Positions 33,431 to 44,608 of a stretch of 64,000 nucleotides of DNA are shown here, piece by piece. Source of the stretch: Ganoderma boninense (lineage: Eukaryota; Basidiomycota; Agaricomycetes; Polyporales; Polyporaceae); contig CM035306.1 of assembly GCA_002900995.3 (NCBI GenBank), positions 2,232,001-2,296,000 on the forward strand. Reading direction: 5' to 3'. The notes beneath the pieces are model-generated. The model made no database searches, was not told where the DNA came from, and was given only the letters and a program-made list of their open reading frames with translations. Numbering within the stretch: the first letter of the stretch is position 1; the number at the start of each line of letters is the position of its first letter. A program made the position numbers and the translations under genes.

Positions 33431-34124
33431 TTTTTCGGTTTCGTCGTGAGTCCGTGAAAGAGATGAGGACGGTGGTGAGGGGGATTGGAACGAGGAAGGG
33501 AGGACAGCGGATGATGGATGGGGAGACGGTGTCGGCAGTGCTCCTCGGCCTGCTCAGCGCGCGGCGCCAAGACGACTGTGCATTTCCGGCGCACGTGGCA
33601 CAGGCGCCTATGTAAGTATGTAGTGTGCGCTGACCTAGACTAAGTACATAGTACTGCGACGCTGCTTTCCTCTGGACGAACCTCAGTGCAACCTTGTAAA
33701 CCAGCATTAATCCACAGTGGGCATCGCTGAAGAGATAGATGAAGTCGTGCTAACTCCCGCCAAGCTAATCGCTGTGACCACGCGATCAGTACAGGTGCTG
33801 CGCTCTCCGCCATCGCAACCTCCAAGCTCACGGAGCCACGTAGACTGAGCACTGGCGGTCTGAAATACTCTCTTTCCCTCCACAAGCGATTACGAAATGG
33901 TCATATTTAAAGGCCTCGAATGGATGGAGTGTTGTCCAACAACCACTCCGCACTTGTCTTATGCTACTCCACTACACTCACGGCTCAACTTGAACTTCTG
34001 ATATCACAGCGGCCTTGAAGACGTCATTACTAACGGAGCAGGACCGATGCCTCCTCAGTAGGCTGTGTCTACATTGTCTATTCAACCTCCCGGTCAGCAC
34101 TAGACTCGCCTTTCTACCGAGCGA
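33431..34124. other. spacer upstream of SFT2 and of the dioxygenase pseudogene
   Basis: No gene was recognised. It should contain the SFT2 promoter at its left end. Confidence 0.4.
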
Positions 34125-35530
34125 AATCGGTCTTGACCAATGTCTCTAGCTCCTAGACAACCCGGACATCATCAAGGGCATAGTGAAGATGACGGAACTC
34201 ATTCTACCCGTACGTGTTTTGGTGTGTGTTCCATGAGTATGGACGTCCTCACCGCTCTCTCTCGCGACCAGGTGCAGGAGATTCCTGTGACAAACCGTCA
34301 CCAAGTACTTGCATTGAATTTATCCGCGAGACGATGTGAGCATTTGTAGTCTTTCTAGGATTTCATCCACGCTGCTTCTGCCGGTGTGGACTACACGCAT
34401 ATTATCTCCGTGACGGCCTTGTTCCTTCGCTGTATAGTTGTGTCGGCCGCCGCGGATCAGCATGAGGCTGGGATATCCACCTCGTGGTGTCTCCACGATT
34501 GAGCTTATAATTACAATCCGCAATCTCTGGGGGCCGCCGCGGTCGAAAGCGTCGCATGTCCTCCAGCTGACATGTACATGTGTTTGGTGCATGTCCTCCA
34601 GTCCCCAAATATCCCCCTTTATCGCGCCATTCCGCTAATTTGTTGCATTTGTGGCTGGCGGCGCTGACTGCCTCCGCCCAGGTCGATCGCAAAAGGATGG
34701 GAGGAAGCAATCAAGTTTATCATCCGTGCACCTCAACGTGCCAGGAGTACATCCTCCTCTCCGATATTCTCGGAGCCTCGGCTCCGTAGATGCTCTCAGC
34801 AACAATCTGCCTGAGGGCATTGGCAGCAGTGTCCTTGGGCCGTTCTTCACCAATGATGCACCTGATCAAGTCCCTCCCTTACTAGTGAAGAATGGCAACT
34901 CCATCGCATCAGAGGGGAAGGGCGAGTACAGAGGGGTTCTGAGCGCTGAGCATCTACCGGACGCCGATCCTCAACGGGACCGTAGCAACATGGGAGATGG
35001 ATGACACTGGTCCAGGTGAGCTGGAGCACGAGTTGTACTCCGCTCGAACGCCATTCTTACCCCAAAACGATTAGGATATTGCGACGTTCAGTATGCTGTA
35101 CATAGAACTGTGGACTGCAGAAGTCGTACCAACTTGGGCCAGCCGGGCGGGGGTGGCTATTACAGATATCGGGTACCTGTTGCCCATACGATCCCCGAGG
35201 TGAGTTGCTGCCAACTTTCTTGCTTCGTGTTTGTGGATCTTAGGGATTGACGCCGCGAGTAGGGTCCCGTCGGCGAACTGCTTATCGGCATGAATAGGCT
35301 CAACGTGCGCGCCACACACTGGTCACTGCCGTCTATCCCAAGGGTTGCAAGTACATGTATCGAGATGTCTCTGGTTGTGGCTAGTGTCTTATCGGCACGT
35401 TGTCCTATTGTAAGCCATAATTAATGGTGGAGAACAGGGCCTCGAAACAGTCAAGGACGAGGCGGAGGCGAGGAAGCGTGGGGGCTCCAAGGGTGACACG
35501 TTCAAGCTGCTCGCGCAGTACCCTGGTTCC
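34125..35530 (+). pseudogene. decayed intradiol ring-cleavage dioxygenase (catechol/hydroxyquinol 1,2-dioxygenase type)
   Basis: Fragments in changing frames follow the family in order: EFIRET (about 34315), WEEAIKFII (about 34705), CQEYILLSDILGASA, VDALSNN to SSVLGPFFTNDAPD, SIASEGKGEY (about 34900), TPILNGTVATWEMDDTG (about 34955), DVQYAVHRTVDCRSR with the Tyr-containing loop (about 35080), RVPVAHTIPE, then VTAVYPKGCKYMYRD (about 35320) and DEAEARKRG followed by DTFKLL (about 35455-35510). Known members bind Fe(III) through two Tyr and two His; the RPxHLH segment with the His ligands is not recoverable here. At least three frameshifts and two in-frame stops break it, for example near 34320, 34785 and 34940. 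It is a pseudogene by sequence; the original substrate class (catechol or hydroxyquinol) is inferred. Confidence 0.82.
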
Positions 35531-35991
35531 GGTGAAGCAGCCCAGGGAGCTGCCATTATCGCAGCAGCGAAGCGTGTGCATGCTTCCTCATGGGATGGAC
35601 TGTCGGGGACATACGGGCTGCGCTTGTACCACGAAAGTGAATATGCGTGTCGAAACTGGGCGTCTTGAAAAATTTGCTGCCTGGTCGAGTGCACACAGCA
35701 TGAGTGAGCTCTGCCCAGGCTCTGCCTGACTGCGTCCATGCTACTGGGATGTCTGTGTGTGAGCGCAATGCAACGCAGGGGGCGACTGCATGCTGTGGTG
35801 AGGAGGCAGGAGCGTGGGGTGGGCCGGGGATTGCCAGGGTGGGGCCGGGGTTGTCCGGGAACGCGTGTTTACCTCGTTGCGAGTGGTATAGAGCAGGCAG
35901 GATCGCACTCGTTCTTCGCGTTCTCCTCTATCTCCCCCCTTCACACCTCGTCCGGGCCCTTTCCCCCTCGTCTCTCTGCGCGATCGCCCCA
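35531..35991. other. spacer upstream of the Edc4 gene
   Basis: The sequence after the last dioxygenase-like block is not recognisable. A pyrimidine-rich stretch (about 35910-35980) precedes the Edc4 start. Confidence 0.4.
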
Positions 35992-38900
35992 ATGGATCCC
36001 ATTACCAGAGATAACGTCTTTTCGCGCGGGCCCTCCACGCCGCCTCCGTCTTTGACCTCGCAGTTCCAGATGGTCCCCCACGTCCCCGGTCCGTCCAGCG
36101 AGCCCCACATCTCTCCAGCGCCGTCCCACCGCGAGGTTTCCCCACCGAGCACCGCCCAATCCCACCTCGATTCCCTCCTCCACAATCTGAACGCGCCAAC
36201 CCTTTCTCATGTTAGCCCGCAGCCGAGCATTGCGAGCGCGACTATCTATCAGGGGCCCCAGGAGCATCCGCACTCCGGTCCCGCAACCCCAGCGTCTGGG
36301 AACGCTGGCTCTATTTCTTCTAACATATCTGGTCCCAGCAACCAGGCTACCGACCGGCAGAACGCCCTCCTGTCTCTTCTTGGGGCTGTCTCCTCCCCTT
36401 CCTCCAACCCTCAGCCCATTCCTCCCATGGGCCCAGCCCAGCCCACTCAGGTACCCACGCCTCCGGGATCCGCGCCGAGGACGGGGATGACCAGTAGCGA
36501 GTCCCAAGGCAAGCTGTTGTTGGAGCAGTTGATGTCCGGGTGAGTGTTCGAGTTTCCTATCTGTCTTGTCGTACCTTGGCCGCTTGGCGTTGGCCACTGT
36601 GACGTTGGCCCCACTGCGAGCTGCGGTGGCACGGGAACATCGACCTCTCATGCCAGGGAGATGATAATGCCTGCATGAATACGCCACTCAATCCACGGTG
36701 GTTCCGCTCTCAACCGTGATTGTGCCCTCTGTCACCGGCCTCACTTATCATTCGAGTTCAGATGATAGGTGTGCTAGCCACTGCCCTCGCGGTAAGGTTT
36801 TGGATAGCTGTGTTGTGCTACCGCTCGTTCTGCGGTAACTCGACCGCAGTGAGGCGTTCGTCCAATCAAACCCAGTTCGTTGTATTGTTGGACGTCTTTG
36901 TCTACCAACATCGCATTATCAGGCCGATCGCGTCGCTCCGCCTCTGTCATACATGAACTTGTGTTCTGGTCATCGCGTAACGTTTTGCATAGTAATCTGA
37001 CATGTTGCATGGAACAGTGCACCGAAGTTCTCCCAACCTGAGGCCCAACAAACGCCTGTCTCCCTCCCTCCATCCGGGCCGTCGCCCCCATACTTTTCAC
37101 AACCTCCGGAGCCTTCACACCATGACGAATATGCACTCCCTCCAGAGGCTCCTTATCCCCATGATCGCGAGGGATCCGTCGGCATGCACGTTCCACAAGA
37201 CAGCCAGCATCGCGCGCCATCTCCCGCCCGTCGTTCTATGTTCGATTTTGTTTCTCCTTTCGACGCCCTCACAGGCACAAACTCTGGCACGAAGAGGAAG
37301 GTGTCGCCGCCTCAGCAACAACCCGAAGACATTTCTTCGTGGAGTACCGGAGCACTTGACCCCAAGCGCAAGTCTGTGGAAAACCTTATGGACCAACTCA
37401 CGCGGGGACAGGCTCCCCAACCTCAGCCTACGCAACAAGTTCTCAGTCCTTACGAGCCTTACCAGACAGAAGAACTCTCGCACGAGCCTCTCCAACCTCG
37501 TTCCCGCCCGCTTCCCCCACAGCCTGCGCAGCCGACTGGTTCGCCACGCGCTTCCCCTCCTAAGCAGGCGAATTCGCAGGTGCGCCAGCAGCAGCGTCGT
37601 GCAGCGGACTCTCCCGTCAGCCAGGGCGGCGTTCAACAAGGTCCCTTCGGCAGCCACTATCAACGAGACAAGGAGAGCTCGCCTCTACCTCAGCGTGGTG
37701 GTTTCGAGAACAAGCGTGGTGGTACCGCGAAGGGCAAAAATGTCAGCCCCAAGTAAGTTCTGCCAGATTCCCCCATTGTTCAATGCGAGCTGATTCACTT
37801 TGAATAAGTGTGCCGTCTCAGACGATCATCTTCGACGTCTCTCAGCCCCTCGAGGAGGTTCAGGCGCCACAGGATGCTGTGAAGTCGACGGCGATCGCGC
37901 TTGTCAAGGTAGACTCGACGTTCCTCCCCGGAACCACCATCGGTGCGACTCAATGGGTTGCGTATGCGATGACCAAAGGACGCGTCCGTGTCATCTCTCG
38001 TTCGAGCGGCGACAGGACTCTCCTCACCCTTCCGCCCCTCTTCCCTCCTGCTACTGCGGTGAGTGACATGTCGGTCCACAGCAACCGTCTGGCCGGTGTC
38101 ACCTCCGACGGTGGTCTTGTTGTATGGGAGCTACCAGAGGTTATCACCGACGACGTTGCGGGCCGCGTCATGCTCTGCGTGTACCCTCAAACGGATGCGG
38201 AACCCCTGCACGCTGTCAAGTGGCACCCTCAGCAGCGTGATCTCGTAGCAGTTGCGTCAGACACCGGCGTATACGTTCTTAACATAACCGAGGCGGCGCA
38301 CGCTTTTGGTGGCGAGCCGATTTCGCAGAACGAGTTGCACCGTATTGGTCAGGTCTTCTCGGTTCCTTCGGTAGGTCTATCACCTCGGCTGCTGTGTTAG
38401 TCCGTAGTAGTTCTGACTACTTTCTAGCCCATCCTCGCGTTCGACTTCGACGTTCCCCGGTCCGCACTAGCGACCATCTCCGAGGATTCCACGTTGACAA
38501 TGTGGAACATCCGCGAAAAGTTGCCGTTTTGGTCCCACAAGATTCGCGGCGACGACTTGCCGTCGTCGCTCACGTTCGTGGACGGTGGCGTGATCGTCGG
38601 TCGTAAGAACGGCACCATCTTCCAGCTCCTGCCGGTCATGGGACGTCAGGTGCTCTCCACTGTCAAGTTCGTCAACGGCGACCAGGAGGACACGCAGATG
38701 TTCGGTCATGCTAACTACGACTCGCGCATCGGGACGCTGTGGGTCGCGAACAACCGTCGCGACTCGATGATCGCTTTCAAGATCAACTTCGATACCGGCG
38801 CACCTTCACCTGGCGGCGAAGATGTCGGTCGTGGTGCCTACTTCGACCAGGTCGTCGAGTTCTTTGGTCCCAAGCCGACGATCCACTTCGTGATTCTCAC

Positions 38901-40970
38901 CGCCGACGCGGATCCTCACGGCGACGAGGCACATGCTGCTTGTGTCGCCGCAAAGGTACCTCCTGGCGAGCTGGCTTTGGTCGCCTTCTCTGTGCACGCG
39001 ACTGGTGTCGATCAAGTCCTCATTCGCAAGGAGTGGTTCAACGCCGCCCTGTCCAGTGCTCCCGCCCGCTACCCCAACTATCATGTCGCGCAGCTGCCGC
39101 CGATGGAGAGCAAGCCGCAACGTCAGCCCCAGCTCGCTGCTGCTCAACAGTACGGCCTGCCTCTCCCTCAGTCTAACCCGCTCAATGTCCCCCTCCCGAG
39201 GATGAAGACGCCACCGTCGGAGGAGGTTGAGGTCGAGGCGCCTCGCGAGGACGGTCGTGGCCCGAGCAAGAGCAAGAACGCGAAGGGCAAGAATGTTGGC
39301 TGGAAGGACAGCAACCGAGACTCTGAGAGGGAGCGAGTAGAAAAGAGGGTCGAGGTCGAGGTCAACGCTGAGATTGGTGCTACGTTGACGAAGGAGATCA
39401 AGAAATCCGAGGAGAGTCTTCACAACCGTCTCGGTCGCCTCATCTCCAAGGAACTCGATAAGCAGCGTAAGTGTTCTTTCATCTGGTCCCATTCATGGAC
39501 AGGTTCTGATTGCGATTACGAGTAGACCAACGCCTCGAGGAAGTCCGCCAAAGCGAACAGGCTGCCGACTTTGTCCGCCAAGAGAAGATCTTGAAGCTCA
39601 TCTCGACAGAGCTAACCAAGAACACGACGCGCGTTGTCGAGATGGCTGTCAAGACCGAAGTCCAGAACTCTGTGCTGCCTTCGCTGGAGACCATCACCAA
39701 GCAGGAGGTCAAGATGGCCCTGAGCACACAGATAGCGAAGGGCGTGAGTGATGCCATGAAGATGGTATGTCCAATTGATAGACTCAATGAAGTCGTGCAA
39801 CTGGGTACTGAGCGTGTGTTGCAGAGCCTGCCGAACGAGATTGAGCGTGTGCTCATTCGGCCCGAGATGGCAAACCAGGTCGCGCGTGCCTTCTCCTCGA
39901 CAGTCACCCCCGTCATCGAACGGCAGGTCAAGGAGTCCATCTCCAAGAACCTCATTCCTTCCTCCGCCATGCACCAGGAACTCTCCCGGGAGATCCGTAC
40001 CGAGATGCTCAACCTCAAGAAGGAGATTCTCGCTTGGCAAAACGAGACTGTTCGTGGGCAGGAGGTAAAATTTTCTCCTGTCCTGCGTTTCTTGGCTGGA
40101 AGTACTAACTCTCGCGGCCATTCGCAGTCCGCAATCCGTGACCTGGAACAATCTGTCCGGTCGCTTTCAGACCAAGTCAAGTACCTGATGAACGCACCTG
40201 CTTCCAACTTTGGTCATATGCAAAACCGCAGCTCGCCAGGCCCGTCCGGAGCGGGCATGGTTTCAGCTAACCAACTCTCGCAACTTCTCCGTCAACCCAA
40301 TATGGGCCCTATGCCCCAACCTACCGGCTACCAGCCACATGCCTCCTTCCAACAACCTCTCCCACAACCTCAGCAACCTCAGGTGATGCATGGCCCTTGG
40401 TTTGGCCCCAACATCGCGGCGCCACAGGCCTCCCACCCCACCGCTCCCCCGCCGCTTCCTCCGCAGCAGGCCCTTCAGCGCGGAACCCCTCCTGCTCCAG
40501 GTCAGCAGGAGGAGTGGGACGATGCGTACCTTGCAGTGCTTGGTACCCAGGACATCCGACAGCTTCGTGAATTGCTCGCGCGGTCGAACCCGGAGGTCGT
40601 CATGCCTCTGAACGGGCCCAGTCCCTTATCCCAAGCTGTCATGTTGACGCTGGTGCACAGGGTAAGTAATGTCTGTTCAGACCCCGGTGTCTTTTCTTGA
40701 CCTTCTCTCTCATAGCTGTCCACCATTATCGGCGAGACCTCGCCGGTCGACGAGTCCTTCAAGGTGTCGATGTGGTGGCTGCAGCGTGCAGCGACCGCGC
40801 TCAACACCAATGACCCCCTGATTTCTCCCTACGTCGCTCGTGTCATGCCCAACGTCCAGCAGATGTTGAACACGACCAAGCAGCGACTGTCAATTCTCCC
40901 TGGCCCGCCGATTGAGGCGACGCGCTCAATCAACGACATCCAAGAGATTCTAAACCGCAAGCCGATGTAA
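35992..40970 (+). CDS. EDC4: enhancer of mRNA decapping 4 (Edc4/Pdc1-like)
   Basis: Edc4 is the P-body scaffold that joins Dcp1-Dcp2 to activate mRNA decapping. Eight exons (35992-36539, 37018-37752, 37809-38370, 38428-39466, 39526-39764, 39825-40064, 40128-40661, 40716-40970) keep frame and encode 1,383 residues. Residues 1-430 are low complexity, rich in Pro, Ser and Gln. A WD40-like beta-propeller follows (GRVRVISRSSGDRTLL, SDGGLVVWELPE, AVKWHPQQRDLVAV, STLTMWNIREKLPFWSHK). A charged linker and a long coiled coil (about 940-1110) lead to a conserved alpha-helical C-terminus (DDAYLAVLGTQDIRQLRELL). The first intron is 478 bp, about eight times longer than the others. Confidence 0.92.
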
Positions 40971-42548
40971 TATGGAGTCCCTGTATGCTCGTCAATTGCT
41001 GTATGTTTGTTCTCTCGGCGACCTTGTCCCGCGATCCCCTCTTGCTGCGCATGAAAGTACTTTATTATTTCTCCCCCGCATGCTGGGTTGTACCCGCCCC
41101 CCGTTACGCTCTCGTTTGTTTCGCTGCGCATGTTGTCCGTTGAACGCTCCCTGTCATGCCCACCTACGACCGTTATGATGTTCATGACCCTTCGATTGAT
41201 TTTGTCGAATTCGCGTACTCCGCTCGTTGTCTTACAAAATCTGTCCTGTCGTGTTACACAAATGTATCCGCAACTATCCAATGCAATACTTCTAGTTTTT
41301 TTTCGCCCTCTTTAGGTGTGCTATGATCCTAGGTCATTGTGTGACCATTCTGCTGCAAGACAATTTCCGTGGGGTTCGTCCCCGTTGCGAGGGACGAATG
41401 ATCAGCGACAGAGTTCACCTGACATCATAGTCGGACCGCCGTGTACACCGCTGTGCACTAAAACTCCACACAGTTGTGCCACATAGCCGAGCGGAGTGTG
41501 CTATCGTAAGTACGTACATGCCGTTTACAAGCTCCCGTCGTGGTTCCCTTGTCATGGGTGCACACCGCGATCTGAAGGTGTCTTGATCGCGGAGCTTGAG
41601 ATCCCAACCCCACAAACTAGAAGACTCCAACGGTGAATGGTGACAGAGTATACCACGGCCTGTATCACCAACCAAACCAAACCAAATGTAGTTGAGTTTG
41701 GGGCGGAAGCCAAGGTGTCATGGAATTTGGAATCCATATACCCCGAATTGCAGGGTCATCAGCGACGGATGGTTTGCAGAACCAAGCTTCTTGACATTGA
41801 GCGTGGTTGCCCCTCTCCTCACGCGCGATGGGAATGCCTGCGTCCTCGGGAAGGGGCGGTATCGGCCGACAATAAGGGCGCGATCATCGCGGGGCTTCAA
41901 TGGGAGACTCGCTGCAGCAGAAGCATCGCCCGCATCGAACACCCCTGCACTCCCTGCGTGTATTTGATACGAGGTCAGCGCGGATCTTGCTGATAAGAGC
42001 ACGATAACAGTACGATTCTAACCTCGATCGTCCAGGAGGACGTAGAGCATGCCTTGAATGGGCACCTTCTGCGTTCGAGACCTCGGAGAGTTGAGGTTTG
42101 CAAGGCAGCAGTGGGTGCTGATCTTGGATGCAATTCAGTCCAAGACGCCGCTGTGGCTTCCCACCAACACGATGGAGAAGCGTCTGGAAGGCTGGGGCTG
42201 GCGAAAACGCCACTCGGAACCATTGGGGACAGCGGCCAACGAACCCAGATTTGTAAAAGGGGTTCTCTTGACGTTACGGCAAGCTGCCAGTGCCGATGAC
42301 TGAGAGAACGGCGCCGAGACGGATATGCGGCCGCCTGGGCATGTGCTGAGATCAAGGTGTGCGATTGGCGTCCAAAAAGTCGCTCAGACTTATTGGCTGC
42401 CTTTTCGAGGGAGGGTTGCGGACAAGAGACGCACGTGAACGCCTCCAACATCGCCTATATAAGGGGGGCACCTCTGGTCGACTCTTTTCTCAGTGCTTCA
42501 CACTACCACATCAACAACATCCCACTCTCACTCACCTCAACCACCACC
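40971..42548. other. 1.6 kb spacer, nothing firmly assigned
   Basis: Frames of 80-160 codons overlap on both strands between 41630 and 42450. A plus-strand stretch 42058-42303 reads RFARQQWVLILDAIQ and looks protein-like, and so does a minus-strand stretch 41718-42030, but neither has a homolog I know or a full gene structure. The metallothionein promoter is at the right end. Confidence 0.35.
42456..42462 (+). promoter_or_regulatory. TATA box of the metallothionein gene
   Basis: TATATAA lies 87 bp before the ATG at 42549, a suitable distance for a strong inducible fungal promoter. No clear metal-response motif was recognised. Confidence 0.6.
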
Positions 42549-42769
42549 ATGTACACTGTGAGTGCATGCATATGATCTGTCCCTGAACAAACATACAGAC
42601 CACTGGCATTTCGCCATGTTTCAGACCACCGACGTCGTCAAGAACGCTGCTTGCGGCTCCTCGTCGTGCAACTGTGGCTCTACGTAAGTGGCCATTGTGA
42701 TGGACCGTAGCTAGTAGCACTCACCTCAACTGCAGCTGCGGTTGCAAGCCCGGCGAATGCAAGTGTTGA
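42549..42769 (+). CDS. copper-type metallothionein, 33 residues
   Basis: Three short exons (42549-42557, 42625-42683, 42736-42769) total 102 bp in frame. The peptide begins MYTTTDVVKNAA and its second half has seven Cys in the spacing C-x4-C-x-C-x3-C-x-C-x4-C-x-C, ending ECKC. Fungal copper metallothioneins of the Neurospora/Agaricus type have seven Cys in a similar short peptide and bind Cu(I) through thiolates in the cytosol. There is no aromatic residue apart from Tyr2. The first exon supplies only three codons, which is why simple ORF calling misses the gene. The TATA box 87 bp upstream fits an inducible gene. Splice sites are GTGAGT/TTTCAG and GTAAGT/TGCAG. Confidence 0.88.
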
Positions 42770-43005
42770 GCGCCCAACTACGCACACTGCGCCATCGTTC
42801 CCCATCATTCTCAGCACCTGCGGGTCGTCTCAAGCCTGTTTGTGTAGGATAAGCTGTCTGTAGTGGACTCATTCGAAAATCATAAAAGCCGATTCGGAGG
42901 GTTATGAACCTTGAATTTATTTTTGGTGTGCCGCAAGTTGTCACCGGGATGAATGCCTGAGTTCTAGTGAAAGACGTAATTGGGGAGAGATTATTATTCA
43001 ACAAT

Positions 43006-44434
43006 CTAATAGGCTAGACGATACCACCCTTTAGCATATGAGAATTGGGAGCACCCGAAGGAAACTCACACAGATCAAGGTACCGCTGACGCCTATCTGG
43101 GTCGACGTTCTGTAGATCATTGAGTAGGCCCGCGCATTCCTTTTCCAACCTCGCACGTTCTTCATTGTCCAGACCGGTCCCGTGTCGACGCAACAACAGT
43201 CTCTTGTAGAAGACAAGGGAATCCATGCACCCTTAGTGATGGGGCGAAGACGTCAGTCCAGATCTTGTACACAGACACTAGATGCTCACATTTGCTGTCC
43301 GGCTGTACGTCAAGCAATTCCTGGATGGACGTAACTTCCCGTTCGATAACAACCTTGTCGTCGCCTGGTAATAATTATTACTGAAGGTTGCTCTCCTATC
43401 ACAACAGCGTAAGACTTACCAGGACCTACGAGCCAACGGTGATAGATCCACACACTTTGGTCGTTGGGGTCCGTATACATTGCGTTTCGGACAAGATCAA
43501 ACTCTACGACAGGTTTAGGTTCAAAAACTTATATAGCGAGACACAGACACATACCCTCCTCTATTGTCTTAGCCTTGTCGAGCTTGCCGGCGTCCCAAAG
43601 AGAGGTTAAAACCTTGGACCGTTGATGCCACGCGCTGAAATTCGATATATTCGATTCGATCTTGCGTTTAGTGTATGCGAGCTCTGAGATTTGGGACCGT
43701 TTTACGGGCATTTCTGCCAAGACGTGGCGCCGATAGTTCCATGCAAGGACTGCGGGACAAACATCAGTTTTGGCTTTCGTCGATGAGCGACGATGCTAAC
43801 AATTGCGAGGATCAACGTCAAGCATCTTGTCCACAACAAAGAGCTCCTTGTTCCAGTACGACTGGCGCCATGTATGTGGATCAGAAGGAGTGGGCCCATC
43901 GGGCACTTGGGCTAAGCACCACTGACGGTGGTTCCAGATCCAGTAGACCTTTGGATGTTGCTTCAGGAAGGTCGTCGTAAGGGAGAGATCATCGGATAGA
44001 ATATCGTTGATTTGGGCAGGGGTGCTACACAGACATAGACACGTATTACGACGCGGTGCAAATACACATAACGTGCGTGCATACCTTGAGGGGAAGATGC
44101 CATTGACGAGGATGTTCCGACGGTAGTTCCAGATGGTGTAAAACTCGGGATTGGTCTGGAGGAGACGGGTTGTGAGGTCGAAGGCCGTCTGTGAGTAGTC
44201 CTTGCTCTGCTTCTAGGTGGGGTGCAGGGTTTATAAGCCCTGGGAGGAGGGACCTGCTCGGTCAGAACGTACTCTCGGGAGGACCTCCCCGGTCAGAGTT
44301 TGGAACTCCTTGAGTCGGGCTTTCTCCCGCTCTTTCTTCGCCGCTACTGCCTCCGCAGAATACCTGACACGTTTGACGTTGTGCTAGAGATGATTTAGCC
44401 GTCGAATCTTTCACTGATGAGGGGGACATACCAT
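43006..44434 (-). CDS. BET4: Rab geranylgeranyltransferase alpha subunit
   Basis: With the beta subunit this protein attaches geranylgeranyl groups to Rab GTPases. The prenyltransferase-alpha repeats are visible: NPEFYTIWNYRR, HPKVYWIWNHRQW, AWNYRRHVLAEMP, NFSAWHQRSKVL and DQSVWIYHRW. The coding part begins with an ATG (44432-44434) followed at once by an intron (44384-44431); the next exon (44273-44383) starts HNVKRVRYSAEA. The C-terminus is uncertain: either a terminal intron ends in a tiny exon (stop at 43006-43008, giving DLSY) or the frame runs to a stop at 43014. I prefer the spliced form because of a consensus GTGAGT. It is divergent from SYF1 with 174 bp between the start codons. Confidence 0.88.
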
Positions 44435-44608
44435 GGATGATGAAGGCCGAGAGCAAGTGCATGCGCAGTGAGGCGCCCGGAACGCGCCGCGCTTGTGGCT
44501 CGTGGGCTCGTGGGGGTAAACGCGCGCCTGACAGCAACACGCGCACTCGCTCCCCGCTCCTCGCTCAAGCCTCTCGCCCCCGGCCAGGACTCCGAGTCCG
44601 CCCCCAAC
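44435..44608. promoter_or_regulatory. shared divergent promoter of BET4 and SYF1
   Basis: Only 174 bp separate the two start codons, so both promoters and 5' UTRs must overlap here. No TATA box is evident. Confidence 0.6.

Noticed and set aside
35531..35740. C-terminal continuation of the dioxygenase pseudogene
   Set aside because: After the DTFKLL block the sequence no longer resembles the family in any frame.
38806..39492. 228-codon minus-strand frame opposite the Edc4 gene
   Set aside because: It is the antisense shadow of a well-supported coding exon with strong codon bias.
41884..42451. Minus-strand gene in the spacer before the metallothionein
   Set aside because: Candidate exons meet stop codons when joined, and a plus-strand frame in the same place is equally plausible.
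42350..42456. Copper-response motif upstream of the metallothionein
   Set aside because: A GCTG core occurs near 42395, but the flanking bases do not fit the Ace1/Cuf1 consensus I know.
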